Source of the DNA: Peribacillus simplex
GTDB lineage: Bacteria > Bacillota > Bacilli > Bacillales > DSM-1321
DNA: 64,000 nt
Assembly (NCBI RefSeq): GCF_001578185.1
Contig: NZ_CP011008.1
Coordinates: 310,001-374,000 of the forward strand
Direction of reading: 5' to 3'
Positions within the stretch are counted from its first letter, which is position 1, and each line of letters starts with the position of its first letter. A model generated the notes under the pieces. The model was not told where the DNA came from and did not search any database. It saw only the letters and a list, made by a program, of their open reading frames with translations. A program made the translations under genes and the position numbers. Below are positions 22,185 through 30,879 of this stretch, piece after piece.

Positions 22185-24647
22185 TTATCGGACATTCGTT
22201 AAGTATTTTCCATATACATAACCTGTTTCCTTACCGTACTTAATTTTGTACCAAGAACTGCTATTAGTAATGACGGTAACAGTTTGGTTTTTCTTCAAAG
22301 AGCCAAGAACTTTCCCTGATGTGGAGGGTTTGGAACGGACATTTAACTTTGTAGCATTGACCCTACCAGTCATATTCTTCGCTGCCGGTTTGTTTAATGT
22401 GTAGGAAGTCGTAGTTGCACGTTTGTTCTTACTTGGATCTATCGCTGTAATGGTAAACGTATACTTTCCGTTCGAAACCTTTGATACATCCCAGGATGCA
22501 CTTTGGACACCGGCATTTTTATTAGTATTATTGGTCAGTGTCGCCACGGTTTTGCCTTTTGCATCTTTTACTTGAACGGTTACCTTCGCCTTTTCGTTAA
22601 TCTCATACTTCAAATCAACTTTATTCGTTTTTGAATCATATGAGGTTTTTATATTCTTAATGGAAGGTGAAGTTGTATCGGGTTTTGTTAATGTAAATGT
22701 AACCGTTGCTGAGCTTTTATTTTGATTACTGTCGATCGTTGCAATTTCAAATGAGTACTTACCGTTCGAAACCTTAGATACATTCCACGATGTCCATTGG
22801 ATACCGGCATTTTTCTCTGTATTATTGATCGTAGTAGCTAGGATTTTACCTTTTGTGTCTTTTACTTGAACAGTAACCTTTGATTTTTCATTGGTCTCAT
22901 ACTTTAGAAAAACCTTATTCGTTTTTGAGTCATATGAGGTATTTGTATTATTAATAACTGGAGCCGTTGTGTCAGGTTTTGTTAATGCAAATGGAACAGA
23001 TACTGAACTTGAATTATTACTACTATCAATCGTTCTAACTTCAAAGGTGTATGAACCGTTGCTTACCCTTGAAGCATCCCAAACGGCTAATTGCAATCCT
23101 GATGGCCTTTCGTCCCCTTTAACAAGAGAAGCGACGACATCCTCTTTTTCATCCTTAACTTCCACTGTCACATTCGCTTTTTCATTCGTATCAAAGGTTA
23201 ATTTGACTTGGTTTGTTTTAGTATCGTAATACGTTTTTATATTATTAATTGTTGGTGCTGTTTCATCTTTAGGTGCAGGATCCGGAACTGGTGTTGGGAT
23301 TGGCGTTGGAATGACAGGTGCCGGTTCCGGCTTTACTGGTTCTACTTCCTCAGGTTCTGGCTCATAAGCTTGTTTTAAGCTTGTCCCTTCATAATAGAAT
23401 GCAAGAATCTCGCGATACGTATATCCCTGTTCACCAGCCTTTTTCGCGCCATACTGGCTTAGTCCGACACCATGGCCGAATCCTTTACCTGAAACGTTAA
23501 TCGTATCCTTTGCAGTATCTACTTTTTCTATTAAAAAGCTTTTCATGAAGCTCAGGCCTATAATGTCTCTAATTTTCGAAGCCGCTACATCTTCTAATAT
23601 TACACTTTGTTGTAGCGCTTTCCCCTTTTCTTTCACCATAAATTCAATCGTAATACTTCCTTTACTCACCCTGCCGCTACTTGTTGGTGCTTGAAGGGTG
23701 AGTATAGGGACAGCGGTAATTTTAATGTCTTTGCCTGTATAGCCATTTGACTGTAGCCAGGCTCTTATATTAGAAATTTCTTGTGTTTGTTCGGCTTCCT
23801 TCGTATTAGCCCACCATGTATCTGCTTTTGTCAAATCTAAGTTTGTAAGGTCTATTTGATGCTTTTTCACACTAAAACTCCATGCAGTTTGCGGATCATA
23901 TGGATCGTTTTTGACCATTAAATATGGTCGCTCTGTGCCGCCCCATACATTTTTGTTGGACTCCGTTTTTCCTCCATTGCTAGAGTAAAAAAGAGCATCT
24001 GAACCTATATGTTGTTGTTTATCACCATAACCAATGACCTGACCTTCTGTTGCGTTAACAGCTTTTGTTGAATTTCCGTGCCAAGCATAGCCACCGTATA
24101 CCTGGAAACTCACTGTGTCATCGGGCGTTCTGTTGATGTAGCTCATTGCATAGGTTCTTGCTGCTACAGCCTGTGCCTTTAAGGCTTCCTGATTCCATAA
24201 AGCGGGCATTTCAGCTGGAACAACCCCTTTTAAATAATCTTCAAGACCAATCGAGTTATACGGACGGATGAATTTCCCATCTTCCATAATAAAACGGAAA
24301 CTACCTAAGTATGTACGGCCATTAATCGAAAGTGGACCGTTCCCTGTTTCAGGTTTCACTTCAATCTCAGAAGCTTTGCCTAATTCTTTTGAATCTAACA
24401 GCACAACAATTTCCGTACCGCTGACCCTCAACGTATACTTCTTGTTCGATTCTAGTTTTACATTTGCTAGATTCGTAGTGTACGTGACTTCCGGTTCGAC
24501 GGTAATCTCAGATTTGTTACCAAGATAGCCTTTTAATTTAACCTTAATGATTGGATCGGATGCCGCCTTAACTGATATTTCCGGAAGCAAAAATAGCATG
24601 AGAACGAGTGTAACAAACATCCATATTCTATACCGTACCTTTTTCAT
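22185..24647 (-). CDS. Exported SpoIID/LytB-domain protein with Ig-like repeats and SH3b
   Basis: An 820-residue secreted protein. A signal peptide (about 1-29, ending VKAAS) precedes a SpoIID/LytB domain (about 95-430): YNSIGLEDYLKGVVPAEMP, WNQEALKAQAVAARTYA, SSNGGKTESNKNVWGG and FGHGVGLSQYGAKKAGEQG. SpoIID proteins are lytic transglycosylases acting on denuded glycan, and LytB stimulates amidases. A Pro-rich linker, three Ig/FlgD-like repeats of about 95 residues (each with AxWDxSxVSNGxYxF) and a C-terminal SH3b wall-binding domain (ATKLNVRSKPSTSGKVLG) follow. It probably remodels peptidoglycan in vegetative or sporulating cells. An AGGTTATT region precedes the ATG. Confidence 0.9.
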   Translation of the reverse strand: MKKVRYRIWMFVTLVLMLFLLPEISVKAASDPIIKVKLKGYLGNKSEITVEPEVTYTTNLANVKLESNKKYTLRVSGTEIVVLLDSKELGKASEIEVKPETGNGPLSINGRTYLGSFRFIMEDGKFIRPYNSIGLEDYLKGVVPAEMPALWNQEALKAQAVAARTYAMSYINRTPDDTVSFQVYGGYAWHGNSTKAVNATEGQVIGYGDKQQHIGSDALFYSSNGGKTESNKNVWGGTERPYLMVKNDPYDPQTAWSFSVKKHQIDLTNLDLTKADTWWANTKEAEQTQEISNIRAWLQSNGYTGKDIKITAVPILTLQAPTSSGRVSKGSITIEFMVKEKGKALQQSVILEDVAASKIRDIIGLSFMKSFLIEKVDTAKDTINVSGKGFGHGVGLSQYGAKKAGEQGYTYREILAFYYEGTSLKQAYEPEPEEVEPVKPEPAPVIPTPIPTPVPDPAPKDETAPTINNIKTYYDTKTNQVKLTFDTNEKANVTVEVKDEKEDVVASLVKGDERPSGLQLAVWDASRVSNGSYTFEVRTIDSSNNSSSVSVPFALTKPDTTAPVINNTNTSYDSKTNKVFLKYETNEKSKVTVQVKDTKGKILATTINNTEKNAGIQWTSWNVSKVSNGKYSFEIATIDSNQNKSSATVTFTLTKPDTTSPSIKNIKTSYDSKTNKVDLKYEINEKAKVTVQVKDAKGKTVATLTNNTNKNAGVQSASWDVSKVSNGKYTFTITAIDPSKNKRATTTSYTLNKPAAKNMTGRVNATKLNVRSKPSTSGKVLGSLKKNQTVTVITNSSSWYKIKYGKETGYVYGKYLTNVR

Positions 24648-24813
24648 TGAATAACCTCCGCTGAATTAAAAAATAACTAAATAATAGTATAACATCCATA
24701 ATTATACACCGGGCAATATTTTACTATTTTAGGGGTTCCACTTATTCGCCATCACCAGGACAACCAGTAAAAGATAAAAGAAGACATTCGCGTTATATGC
24801 ATATGTTTTTTAA

Positions 24814-25362
24814 AATACATTAGGAACAATTATAGGTATTCTTTTACTTCCTACTTTTATTGCAATTTTTTCAAGGGCTATTGTTCATTTATCTGAAGAA
24901 AGAGGTTCTATACCATCTTTGATAAAAAAGGGGTTAACTCTCGAATACATTAAACGTGGGATAAAACACATTCATTTACCAAAGTTTTCTTACTTAAAGG
25001 ATATTAGATTGAAAGATATTCCCATAAGATTGTTCTTAATTAATATGGTAATAACTGCAATCTATACAATTGGAGTGTTATCTGCGTTATATGCTGCTTT
25101 AATAGCTCCAGAAAGAGCAACAACAGCTATAATGGCATCGGGTCTTATAAATGGAATAGCTACAATTTTACTTATAATTTTTATTGACCCTAAAATATCT
25201 ATTCTTGCGGATGACGTAATAAATCAGAAGGGAAGTTACCTTAATCTCAAGGGTGTATCTCTTATGATGGTTACTTCTCGTTTATTAGGAACGATACTAG
25301 CTCAAGTATTTTTTATTCCAGGGGCAGGATATATTGCTTGGTTTACCAGATTTATTGTCTAA
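24814..25362 (+). pseudogene. amj: 5'-truncated Amj-type lipid II flippase
   Basis: The open frame runs from an upstream stop without initiation signals and encodes about 180 residues of the Amj (YdaH) family, the alternate lipid II flippase to MurJ. Recognisable parts are LGTIIGILLLPTFIAIFSRA, the LPKFSYLKDIRLKDIP loop, the DPKISILADDVINQ segment and the LGTILAQVFFIPGAG helix. The N-terminal membrane helices (roughly 90 residues) are missing. An internal TTG at 24919 opens the last 147 codons but lacks a strong site. It is probably inactive. Confidence 0.7.
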
Positions 25363-25382
25363 TAATTGCCTGATTTCTTATA

Positions 25383-25396
25383 GAACTAACGGGTGC
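25383..25396 (+). repeat. Type A repeat, 5' half of hairpin 1 (intron 5' exon)
   Basis: GAACTAACGGGTGC, the first arm and loop of hairpin 1. The group II intron interrupts it here and the repeat resumes at 26078. Confidence 0.75.
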
Positions 25397-26077
25397 GTGT
25401 GCGGCCGAGCCTAGGTCGTATCATATAGCGGGTGGGATTCCCGTCGAGTAAGAACTAGCCATTCGCTCGTAGCGAGTCTTGGAGGGCTAAAGGTAACTTT
25501 AGTCTTTAAGCGTAGACAGTTAGGTGGCGGGCCGAAAGCCAAATGGTTGAAGGGATTGAGCTCCATAATGTTAGTAAATCGAGAGGGCTGATGCCTTACG
25601 CACAGCAGAAAGCTACATTTTATCTTTCGTTAAGGGCAAGATGGATAAAACCTCTCTGGAGTCAGAGACCTTGGCACGTTACACATCGATATGATACGGC
25701 AACTCGGGAGACCCTATCGGTCTTTTCTTATTAGAAGAGTATGGTGTACAAGCGATAAAAAGTAAGGAAACCAAATGCTGTGTAGGGAGTCGGATAGCAG
25801 CGTAGTACCAATGAAGTTGGGTAATGCCGATGGAGGAAAGGCTAGCTACCAGTTATCGCCCTTACTAGGGAAACATTTACTACACTCAGAGGTAGGGATA
25901 AATGGAAACAAAACTACTAAGGATAGCAGAATTAGCAAAATCTGAATCTGAGAGATTAGCTACATTTTGTGAATGGTAACTAGGAGGAGCCGTGTGCGTG
26001 AATAGCGCAAGCACGGTTCTGTGAGGGGGGCAGGAACACAATCTACCGTAAGGTAGAGAGGTTCCCTTCTACTCGAC
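25397..26077 (+). mobile_element. ORF-less group II intron (about 681 nt) with domains V and VI
   Basis: It starts with GTGTGCGGCC (GUGYG consensus) and ends in CTCGAC (AY consensus). Domain V is clear at 25987-26020: AGCCGTGTGCG, an AATAGC-type tip and CGCAAGCACGGTTCT. A domain VI stem follows (CTACCGTAAGGTAG and flanks). Domain I-like text such as GGTGGGATTCCCGTC is present. No reverse transcriptase is encoded; a 63-codon frame at 25543 is part of the RNA. It is unrelated in sequence to the group IIC fragment at 16381. Splicing would need a maturase in trans. Confidence 0.85.
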
Positions 26078-26152
26078 TAGCTTAGGAACGGAGCTATCTT
26101 TAAGGCAGATTTTTCTTTATTCAAACTATGGGGGCAGAATAGTTCAAGTACC
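26078..26152 (+). repeat. Type A repeat, remainder (intron 3' exon)
   Basis: TAGCTTAGGAACGGAGCTATCTTTAAGGCAG with its T-rich tail, then CAAACTATGGGGGCAGAATAGTTCAAGTA. These are hairpin 1's second arm, hairpin 2 and hairpin 3, in the same order as the full copy at 15863. Confidence 0.75.
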
Positions 26153-26246
26153 ATAGTTTATTCGAACTGTGCAACATAATCATTTGGAAATTACTTTGGA
26201 ATATTTTTTGATTTACTACGAATCCTAATTTTAGGAGGCGAAAAAA

Positions 26247-26396
26247 ATGAAAAAACAAGAAAAATCAAAAAATCTTGGCCAAAAAGCTGATTCAATGAAT
26301 GCCTTGGATCAAGGGTTAAACTTGTTTCCACAAATAGTTAATAACGCTACTGGTATTGATAAGGGGAACGACGGTAAAATAAATAAAAATGATTAA
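26247..26396 (+). CDS. Small hydrophilic protein (49 aa), unrecognised
   Basis: A short, very polar product: Lys-rich N-terminus, SMNALDQGLNLFPQIVNNAT core, Gly/Asn/Asp-rich end. The signals are strong: TTAGGAGGCG 7 bases before ATG and a rho-independent terminator 4 bases after the stop. It is thus very likely a real gene despite its size. I do not recognise the family. Composition is reminiscent of small sporulation or germination-associated proteins, but no SASP signature is present. Confidence 0.65.
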   Translation: MKKQEKSKNLGQKADSMNALDQGLNLFPQIVNNATGIDKGNDGKINKND

Positions 26397-26400
26397 ACTG

Positions 26401-26423
26401 AACGCCTTTTTGGGGCGTTTTTC
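26401..26423 (+). terminator. Terminator after the 49-aa gene
   Basis: AACGCC and GGCGTT around a T-rich loop, then TTTTCT. Confidence 0.85.
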
Positions 26424-26482
26424 TATCTTTTCTAATGATTCTTCTCCATCCTACTCCCTCCTTCACTTGTCAACTCAACAAT

Positions 26483-26515
26483 GAGTCCTATAGAACTATC
26501 AGGAGCGTTAGTTGA
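26483..26515 (+). repeat. Type A repeat fragment
   Basis: ATAGAACTATCAGGAGCGTTAGTTGATTAAG mixes hairpin 3's first arm with hairpin 1's second arm, probably a deletion derivative. It is directly followed by a type B repeat. Confidence 0.55.
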
Positions 26516-26519
26516 TTAA

Positions 26520-26600
26520 GGAACACAAAAATGACTAATCCAATTAAATAGTAGAAGGGCATGTTTTGAACAATCCTTTTTCAAAACATGCCCTTCTATT
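26520..26600. repeat. Interspersed hairpin repeat (type B), copy 2
   Basis: The same 15-bp arms as at 4269-4309 (AAGGGCATGTTTTGA 26555-26569; complement 26581-26595), with the shared flanks GGAACACAAAAATGA and CCAATTAAATAGTA. It lacks 16 bases present in copy 1. Confidence 0.8.
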
Positions 26601-26695
26601 AAAGCTACACCTAACTCCAAAAACCGAACGAATTTTGCCTTCTAGTATTTAAAAATTTTCAAAAAGCTTAGACTTAATGGTGTTACAGGCTACAA

Positions 26696-28090
26696 TTAAT
26701 CCTGCAAATCAAACTGAATATAATCAAGGTTGTAGGAACCTGGCCTTGTGACCTTTACTGTAAATACGTGAGTACCTTTTTTTAGGTAGCGGTACTCCAA
26801 ATTCTGAAGTTTGAATGCACGTTTATGAGTTGTATTTTTCAGCTCGATCTCCCCGCTTGTTTCGCCAGCCCAATCCAAGTTGATGGTGCCAGCCGGGGTA
26901 GATGCTGCAGAAACTCTGCCGGAGATTTTATATGTTCCTGACTTCTTAATATTCACTTTGTATTTCGCCCACTCGCCATCCATGTTATGGCTTACAGCAA
27001 TAGCTCCATCGATTTCGCAAACATCAATTGAATCTTGATCGGCTGTATTACAGCGGTTGGCGTCCTGATCAAAATATCCGGTACCTTGTCCGCCGCCAAG
27101 AGGGTCCTCAGCTTGAACCCGAACTGTACGGTTTCCGGTATCGTACTCCCAGTTTCGCATGTTGCCTCCATTACGCCAGTAATCAATAGCTCCAATATTG
27201 TCAGTTTGCATCATATTAACTCCAAGCTTTGTTACTGCTTTCCATCCAAGATTTACATCTCTTAGTGAAGCCTCATCTGTGTATTTTGCAGCAAGGCCAT
27301 ACCACATTACATTCACTAAGACCCTGCTATTTTTCTTGATTTGTTTCACCTTCTCTGGCTGAATCTGCGGATCTGCAAGATCATCAAAGACAATTTCATA
27401 ACCGACCGGCTGACGGCCCGGGAACGTTCCTACAGTGTTGGCGCTGTCATCAAGGATAATGTGCATATATAGGATTTCTGGATCTTTTGCCATGAATTCG
27501 GCTGCTTCTTCAACATTTGGGCTGCCTTTAAACAGACCGTGATCTACTGTGTCGGTTTTAACGAGAACCTCGTACATTTTATCCCGGATCTCCCAGCCCT
27601 TATCCAGGTTTACGATTGCACGGTCCTTTACTGCAAGCATGACCTCTTTAAGCGTTGGAATTTTGTGCTTGGTGAGCGCTGCCGTCTTACCTCCGAGACC
27701 TTCCTTAAGGCGAAGACTCTTAATTTGAGCCAGTGTGAGGTCAGAAACCTTTCCCTTGCCATTGGTAGTACGATCAACGGTCGTATCGTGCATTAATACA
27801 GGTACACCATCAGCCGTTAGCTGGACATCTATTTCTACAATTTCGGCGCCATCTTCAATAGCCTCATTGATTGCTGCAAGCGAGTTCTCGGGATATTCAC
27901 GCCATTGGCCCCGGTGAGCCAGGATCATGAGTGGTGCATCTTCACTATGGTCGAGCAATTCTGCGTGAATCTGTTCAAAGGACTTGCCTTCTCGGACAGC
28001 AATCGGATTAGAAGCGGTTGCTCCTGCTTGCTGTACCGGTACTAAGACAGACGCTATTAACCCTAATAAAAATAATTTTTTTAGCTTCAT
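26696..28090 (-). CDS. Secreted glycerophosphodiester phosphodiesterase with C-terminal CBM6-like domain
   Basis: A 464-residue exported enzyme. The signal peptide is KLKKLFLLGLIASVLVPVQQ...ATA. The GDPD TIM-barrel domain (about 50-320) has LAHRGQWREYPENSLAAINEA, EIDVQLTADGVPVLMHD and a C-terminal MQTDNIGAIDYW. Its His-Glu-Asp catalytic/metal residues fit GlpQ-type hydrolysis of glycerophosphodiesters or teichoic acid glycerol phosphates. A CBM6/CBM35-like beta sandwich (about 330-464, VRVQAEDPLGGGQGTGYFDQ to GSYNLDYIQFDL) would bind polysaccharide. ATG 28090 follows AAAGGAG at 11 bases; the TTG at 28111 lies upstream of that site. It may scavenge phosphate from wall polymers. Confidence 0.9.
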   Translation of the reverse strand: MKLKKLFLLGLIASVLVPVQQAGATASNPIAVREGKSFEQIHAELLDHSEDAPLMILAHRGQWREYPENSLAAINEAIEDGAEIVEIDVQLTADGVPVLMHDTTVDRTTNGKGKVSDLTLAQIKSLRLKEGLGGKTAALTKHKIPTLKEVMLAVKDRAIVNLDKGWEIRDKMYEVLVKTDTVDHGLFKGSPNVEEAAEFMAKDPEILYMHIILDDSANTVGTFPGRQPVGYEIVFDDLADPQIQPEKVKQIKKNSRVLVNVMWYGLAAKYTDEASLRDVNLGWKAVTKLGVNMMQTDNIGAIDYWRNGGNMRNWEYDTGNRTVRVQAEDPLGGGQGTGYFDQDANRCNTADQDSIDVCEIDGAIAVSHNMDGEWAKYKVNIKKSGTYKISGRVSAASTPAGTINLDWAGETSGEIELKNTTHKRAFKLQNLEYRYLKKGTHVFTVKVTRPGSYNLDYIQFDLQD

Positions 28091-28466
28091 TATTGTTAAT
28101 GCTCCTTTCAATTTTTAATCAATTAAAGATTGTTTTAATATTTTCAACCTCCCGACATAGTTATTGGATGCATCCACTTTTACAGTTTCATTATACTTTC
28201 ACTATGTAATTAAATATTATAATTAGACAATTTTTTACAAATATTCACATAGGTTTTACAAAGTTGCCATTTGCTATCCTTGTTGGTTTAGTCAAAGGAT
28301 TTAGGAAAACCGAGAGATGGTGCAAAAACTATAAAATTTCTAGTGGGCGATGAAACAGATTGAATTACATGTCAGATTATTCATTTTAGAAGGTGGATTT
28401 AAAAGGTAAATTAAACTAAAAAACGTTTTTGTTCTAGAACCTTTTTGTTGTATTAAATTCCAAGGA
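28091..28466. other. Upstream region of the GDPD gene
   Basis: AT-rich noncoding DNA. A Pho-box arrangement (TTAACA-type repeats) would be expected if the gene is phosphate-regulated, but I do not see a convincing one. No ORF with start signals is present. Confidence 0.4.
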
Positions 28467-28537
28467 TTGCACTTAAAACTAACAGGTTATGATCGGAGCT
28501 GTCTTTAAGGCAGATTTTTCTTTATTCCTAATAGAGT
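28467..28537 (+). repeat. Type A repeat, partial
   Basis: ACTTAAAACTAACAGGTTAT then GATCGGAGCTGTCTTTAAGG and CAGATTTTTCTTTATTCC: hairpin 1 (degenerate) and hairpin 2 without hairpin 3. Confidence 0.7.
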
Positions 28538-28601
28538 TTCAAAGGACAGAGATATATAAGTGGGGAATATTTTATTTATCAAATAAATGGAGGCTAATTT
28601 G

Positions 28602-28742
28602 ATGAATGAAAAATTATTAAGGGGACGTATTACTTATATACCAGTTACTGATGTAGAACTTACTTCGGAATGGTATGTAAGTAAATTGGGTGCGGAGTTA
28701 AGCTATAGAGATGAAGACAAAGCAATTCTTAAAGTACAATAG
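28602..28742 (+). pseudogene. N-terminal fragment of a VOC/glyoxalase-fold protein
   Basis: The ATG has a good ATGGAGG site, and the frame encodes GRITYIPVTDVELTSEWYVS and KLGAELSYRDEDKAILKVQ before TAG. This is exactly the first beta-alpha-beta-beta unit of glyoxalase/bleomycin-resistance-type domains (metal-site position near the start, W-Y-x-x-xLG helix). Family members need 110-150 residues, so this is a truncated gene. Confidence 0.7.
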
Positions 28743-28862
28743 GTATCAATGAAGATATTCCTCAAAATATATGGAAGAATACAATATTAATAAATTACAA
28801 GTTCAATTAACAAGTAAGACATAATCAAATTGTTATTAATGAGGATCAGTTAAAAACAAAAA

Positions 28863-29072
28863 AAACGATTCAAACAAGAGCAGCCCAAAATGAAAAATTC
28901 AAAGATACTGGTGGGGAGATAAAAACTGGTATAACAATTCTCATACTGCAGCCAGTGTTTAGCACAGCGTAATATAGCTGCTGGTGGAGCAATAACTGCA
29001 TTGGGAATGCTTGGATTTGGACCGGGTGTATTTACAGGTGTTGTAAGTGGACCTATGGGGGGACTCGGTTAG
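28863..29072 (+). pseudogene. Frameshifted glycine-rich hydrophobic polypeptide remnant
   Basis: One frame reads WWGDKNWYNNSHTAASV-stop and, one base shifted, another continues LAQRNIAAGGAITALGMLGF, GPGVFTGVVSGPMGGLG-stop. The glycine-rich helix resembles glycine-zipper segments in bacteriocins or LXG/RHS-type toxin tails, but I cannot assign a family. It precedes a small two-TM protein gene by 90 bases, a possible immunity partner (speculative). Confidence 0.35.
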
Positions 29073-29163
29073 AGAATGGATGCACATAATGAAGGTAAAG
29101 GTGGAACACTTTTTAGTTACTTGGGTATAAGTCTTTACTGTAGTATCAAGATAAGGAGTATTT

Positions 29164-29334
29164 ATGACATATACACAACAAATTTTTTTAATAATGATGA
29201 TTATATTAAGCATATTTTATTCTCTAAAGTATGCTAAAAAAGATGCTCCTAAGAGGTCAATGTCTATTATGTTATTGTTCTTATTAGTAACGGTTACTTT
29301 AATATCTATTATAACTTTCACTATACTTTTATAG
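29164..29334 (+). CDS. Small two-TM membrane protein (56 aa)
   Basis: The product has two hydrophobic helices (QIFLIMMIILSIFYSL and MSIMLLFLLVTVTLISIITFTI) separated by a basic loop (KYAKKDAPKRS). ATAAGGAG lies 6 bases before ATG. There is no homologue I recognise. Context after a frameshifted glycine-rich remnant suggests an orphan immunity-like or leftover accessory protein. Confidence 0.55.
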   Translation: MTYTQQIFLIMMIILSIFYSLKYAKKDAPKRSMSIMLLFLLVTVTLISIITFTILL

Positions 29335-29481
29335 ATTGAAAGTAAGTTTAGGATTGTTGAGCCGAAGGAACTTCAAAGTGCCATTTTGCTATGGGGGTCG
29401 GATGCTTAGGCATCATATGAACATTTGGATGCAAAACTGGTTAACACAACACCTATTTCCAAACACCACCAAGTTAGTGAA

Positions 29482-29523
29482 AACCAGAATTCAACCAAAA
29501 TCGGTCAAGTTCTGGTTTTTTTG
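29482..29523 (+). terminator. Terminator-like stem (plus strand)
   Basis: AACCAGAA and TTCTGGTT flank a 20-base loop, then TTTTTTTG. Confidence 0.6.
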
Positions 29524-29551
29524 TTTGAGAAAGGGGGGATCCGAAATGGGA

Positions 29552-29603
29552 AAAAATAAAAGGACAAATACTGATGATTTGCAAGCATTTGTCCTCTTGT
29601 TTT
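29552..29603 (-). terminator. Bidirectional terminator at the end of the ger operon
   Basis: AGGACAAAT (29561) and ATTTGTCCT (29587) pair. On the minus strand the stem is followed by TTTTATTTTTT, fitting the end of the germination operon; on the plus strand TTGTTTTT follows. Confidence 0.75.
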
Positions 29604-29664
29604 TAAATTGTTTATTTTTCTCATTTAATGAAGGCTATAAGATTCAATGTGTATATCCGGGGGC

Positions 29665-30879
29665 TCACTTTTTTGTTCCTCCTGATGTTCCATAATCTTT
29701 AATTGTTAATTTTACATTGTAGTTGATGGGGATTTCACTAAATGTTTGGTCCCAATCCTTTTTGACCTTCATCCATAATTTGGGGTTCTCGATTCTCAAG
29801 CGATTTCCGAAGCCAGCGACGTCCACTCGATATTCTTTTTGCATTTTTTCTAATGAATTCCTTACCAAGCGTTTCACTTCTTTTTCCGCTGATTTTTCCG
29901 CTTTATTTAGAAATTCATTTTTAAAGGGATCTCCCGAAACCACCCAATTTTCGGCTAGCCTTCCCTCTGATTCAATGTTTACATCAAAAGATATGTTGTT
30001 TCCTTTAACTCGAGGTTTAATAGTGCTTTTCATGGTCTCCACTTCATACACCATCAGCTGACCAGTCTTCTTATCAAAGCTCTTTACAACACCGCCTTTA
30101 CCCTTTCCTGTAATCCATGTTACGCCTTCTAGTTCTTCCTCATTCAAAAAGCCCTTCATTTTATGTGTTTTTCCATCGATCACGGAAGCTCCCGCAAATT
30201 TGACTTCCCCACTAACTGAGTCTACATTTTGCAGCAAAAAACTGGATTCTGAATGAAGCTTGCTCTCTAATTTAAAAAGCGGCATAGGAGGCAAAATCCT
30301 CGATGTTCGAAAGGTATTATCTAAAATGCCAACCAGCCGAAACGCTGGAATTTCTCCTGCTGTCTTTGTTTCCAGTGTGCTCTTTGCTCTTCCTTTACTA
30401 ATGAGCACAACACAGCTTGGTCTAAAATCGTTATCACGAAGATTTTCATCGAGTAATTGTTCCAAATCATACGATTTTGCAAGACTTTCACTGATAACAA
30501 TCACTTTCATGTGGTGACTGGTTAATGCCTGTTCCCTTTCTAATGAAAATTCACGAATCATTTGAAGGACGGAATCCCCAGTTTGAGAAATATTAATATA
30601 AGATTTTTGTGAGGGTCCTGATTGTTTTGTGGTGGAACTTGCTACTTGTGGAGTGATGATTTGAAAGGTTGAGGTAATCAGGTCCTTTTTTGTATAACCC
30701 TCCCCTTTTTTGCTTAACTCTTTTTCAATTTTGGACTTCAAGCCTTTATCAAATGCCAAACCTATGCCTAAACTTTGCTCTTCAATTTCATGACTGCTCC
30801 AACATCCTGTAAGGGATACGAACAAAAGAACGGAGAGGGAAATGAAGAGGGGCCGTATTTTGCTATGTGGTTGTTTCAT
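29665..30879 (-). CDS. Ger(x)C-family spore germination lipoprotein (C subunit)
   Basis: A 404-residue lipoprotein subunit of a nutrient germinant receptor in the spore inner membrane. The lipobox LTGCWSSHEIEEQS (lipidated Cys about 26) is characteristic of GerAC/GerBC proteins. IGLAFDKG, the ISQTGDSVLQMIREFS segment, HHMKVIVISESLAKS and the C-terminal KMQKEYRVDVAGFGNRLRIENPKLWMKVKKDWDQTFSEIPINYNVK are family landmarks. The C subunit has an established three-domain fold. It is the last gene of the operon and overlaps the B gene by 17 bases, so translation is coupled. It ends near a bidirectional terminator. Confidence 0.93.
   Translation of the reverse strand: MKQPHSKIRPLFISLSVLLFVSLTGCWSSHEIEEQSLGIGLAFDKGLKSKIEKELSKKGEGYTKKDLITSTFQIITPQVASSTTKQSGPSQKSYINISQTGDSVLQMIREFSLEREQALTSHHMKVIVISESLAKSYDLEQLLDENLRDNDFRPSCVVLISKGRAKSTLETKTAGEIPAFRLVGILDNTFRTSRILPPMPLFKLESKLHSESSFLLQNVDSVSGEVKFAGASVIDGKTHKMKGFLNEEELEGVTWITGKGKGGVVKSFDKKTGQLMVYEVETMKSTIKPRVKGNNISFDVNIESEGRLAENWVVSGDPFKNEFLNKAEKSAEKEVKRLVRNSLEKMQKEYRVDVAGFGNRLRIENPKLWMKVKKDWDQTFSEIPINYNVKLTIKDYGTSGGTKK

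Larger units (their letters stand above)
29335..29664. other. Intergenic region with two terminator-like stems
   Basis: A plus-strand frame spanning 29336-29695 has no start signals, passes through both stems and is not believed to be a gene. The stems are listed separately. Confidence 0.5.

Noticed and set aside
25543-25734. 63-codon ORF near 25.6 kb
   Set aside because: It lies wholly within the folded part of the group II intron and shows no reverse transcriptase or maturase motif.
29336-29695. 119-codon plus-strand frame
   Set aside because: It crosses two terminator stems, has no start signals and enters the ger operon antisense.
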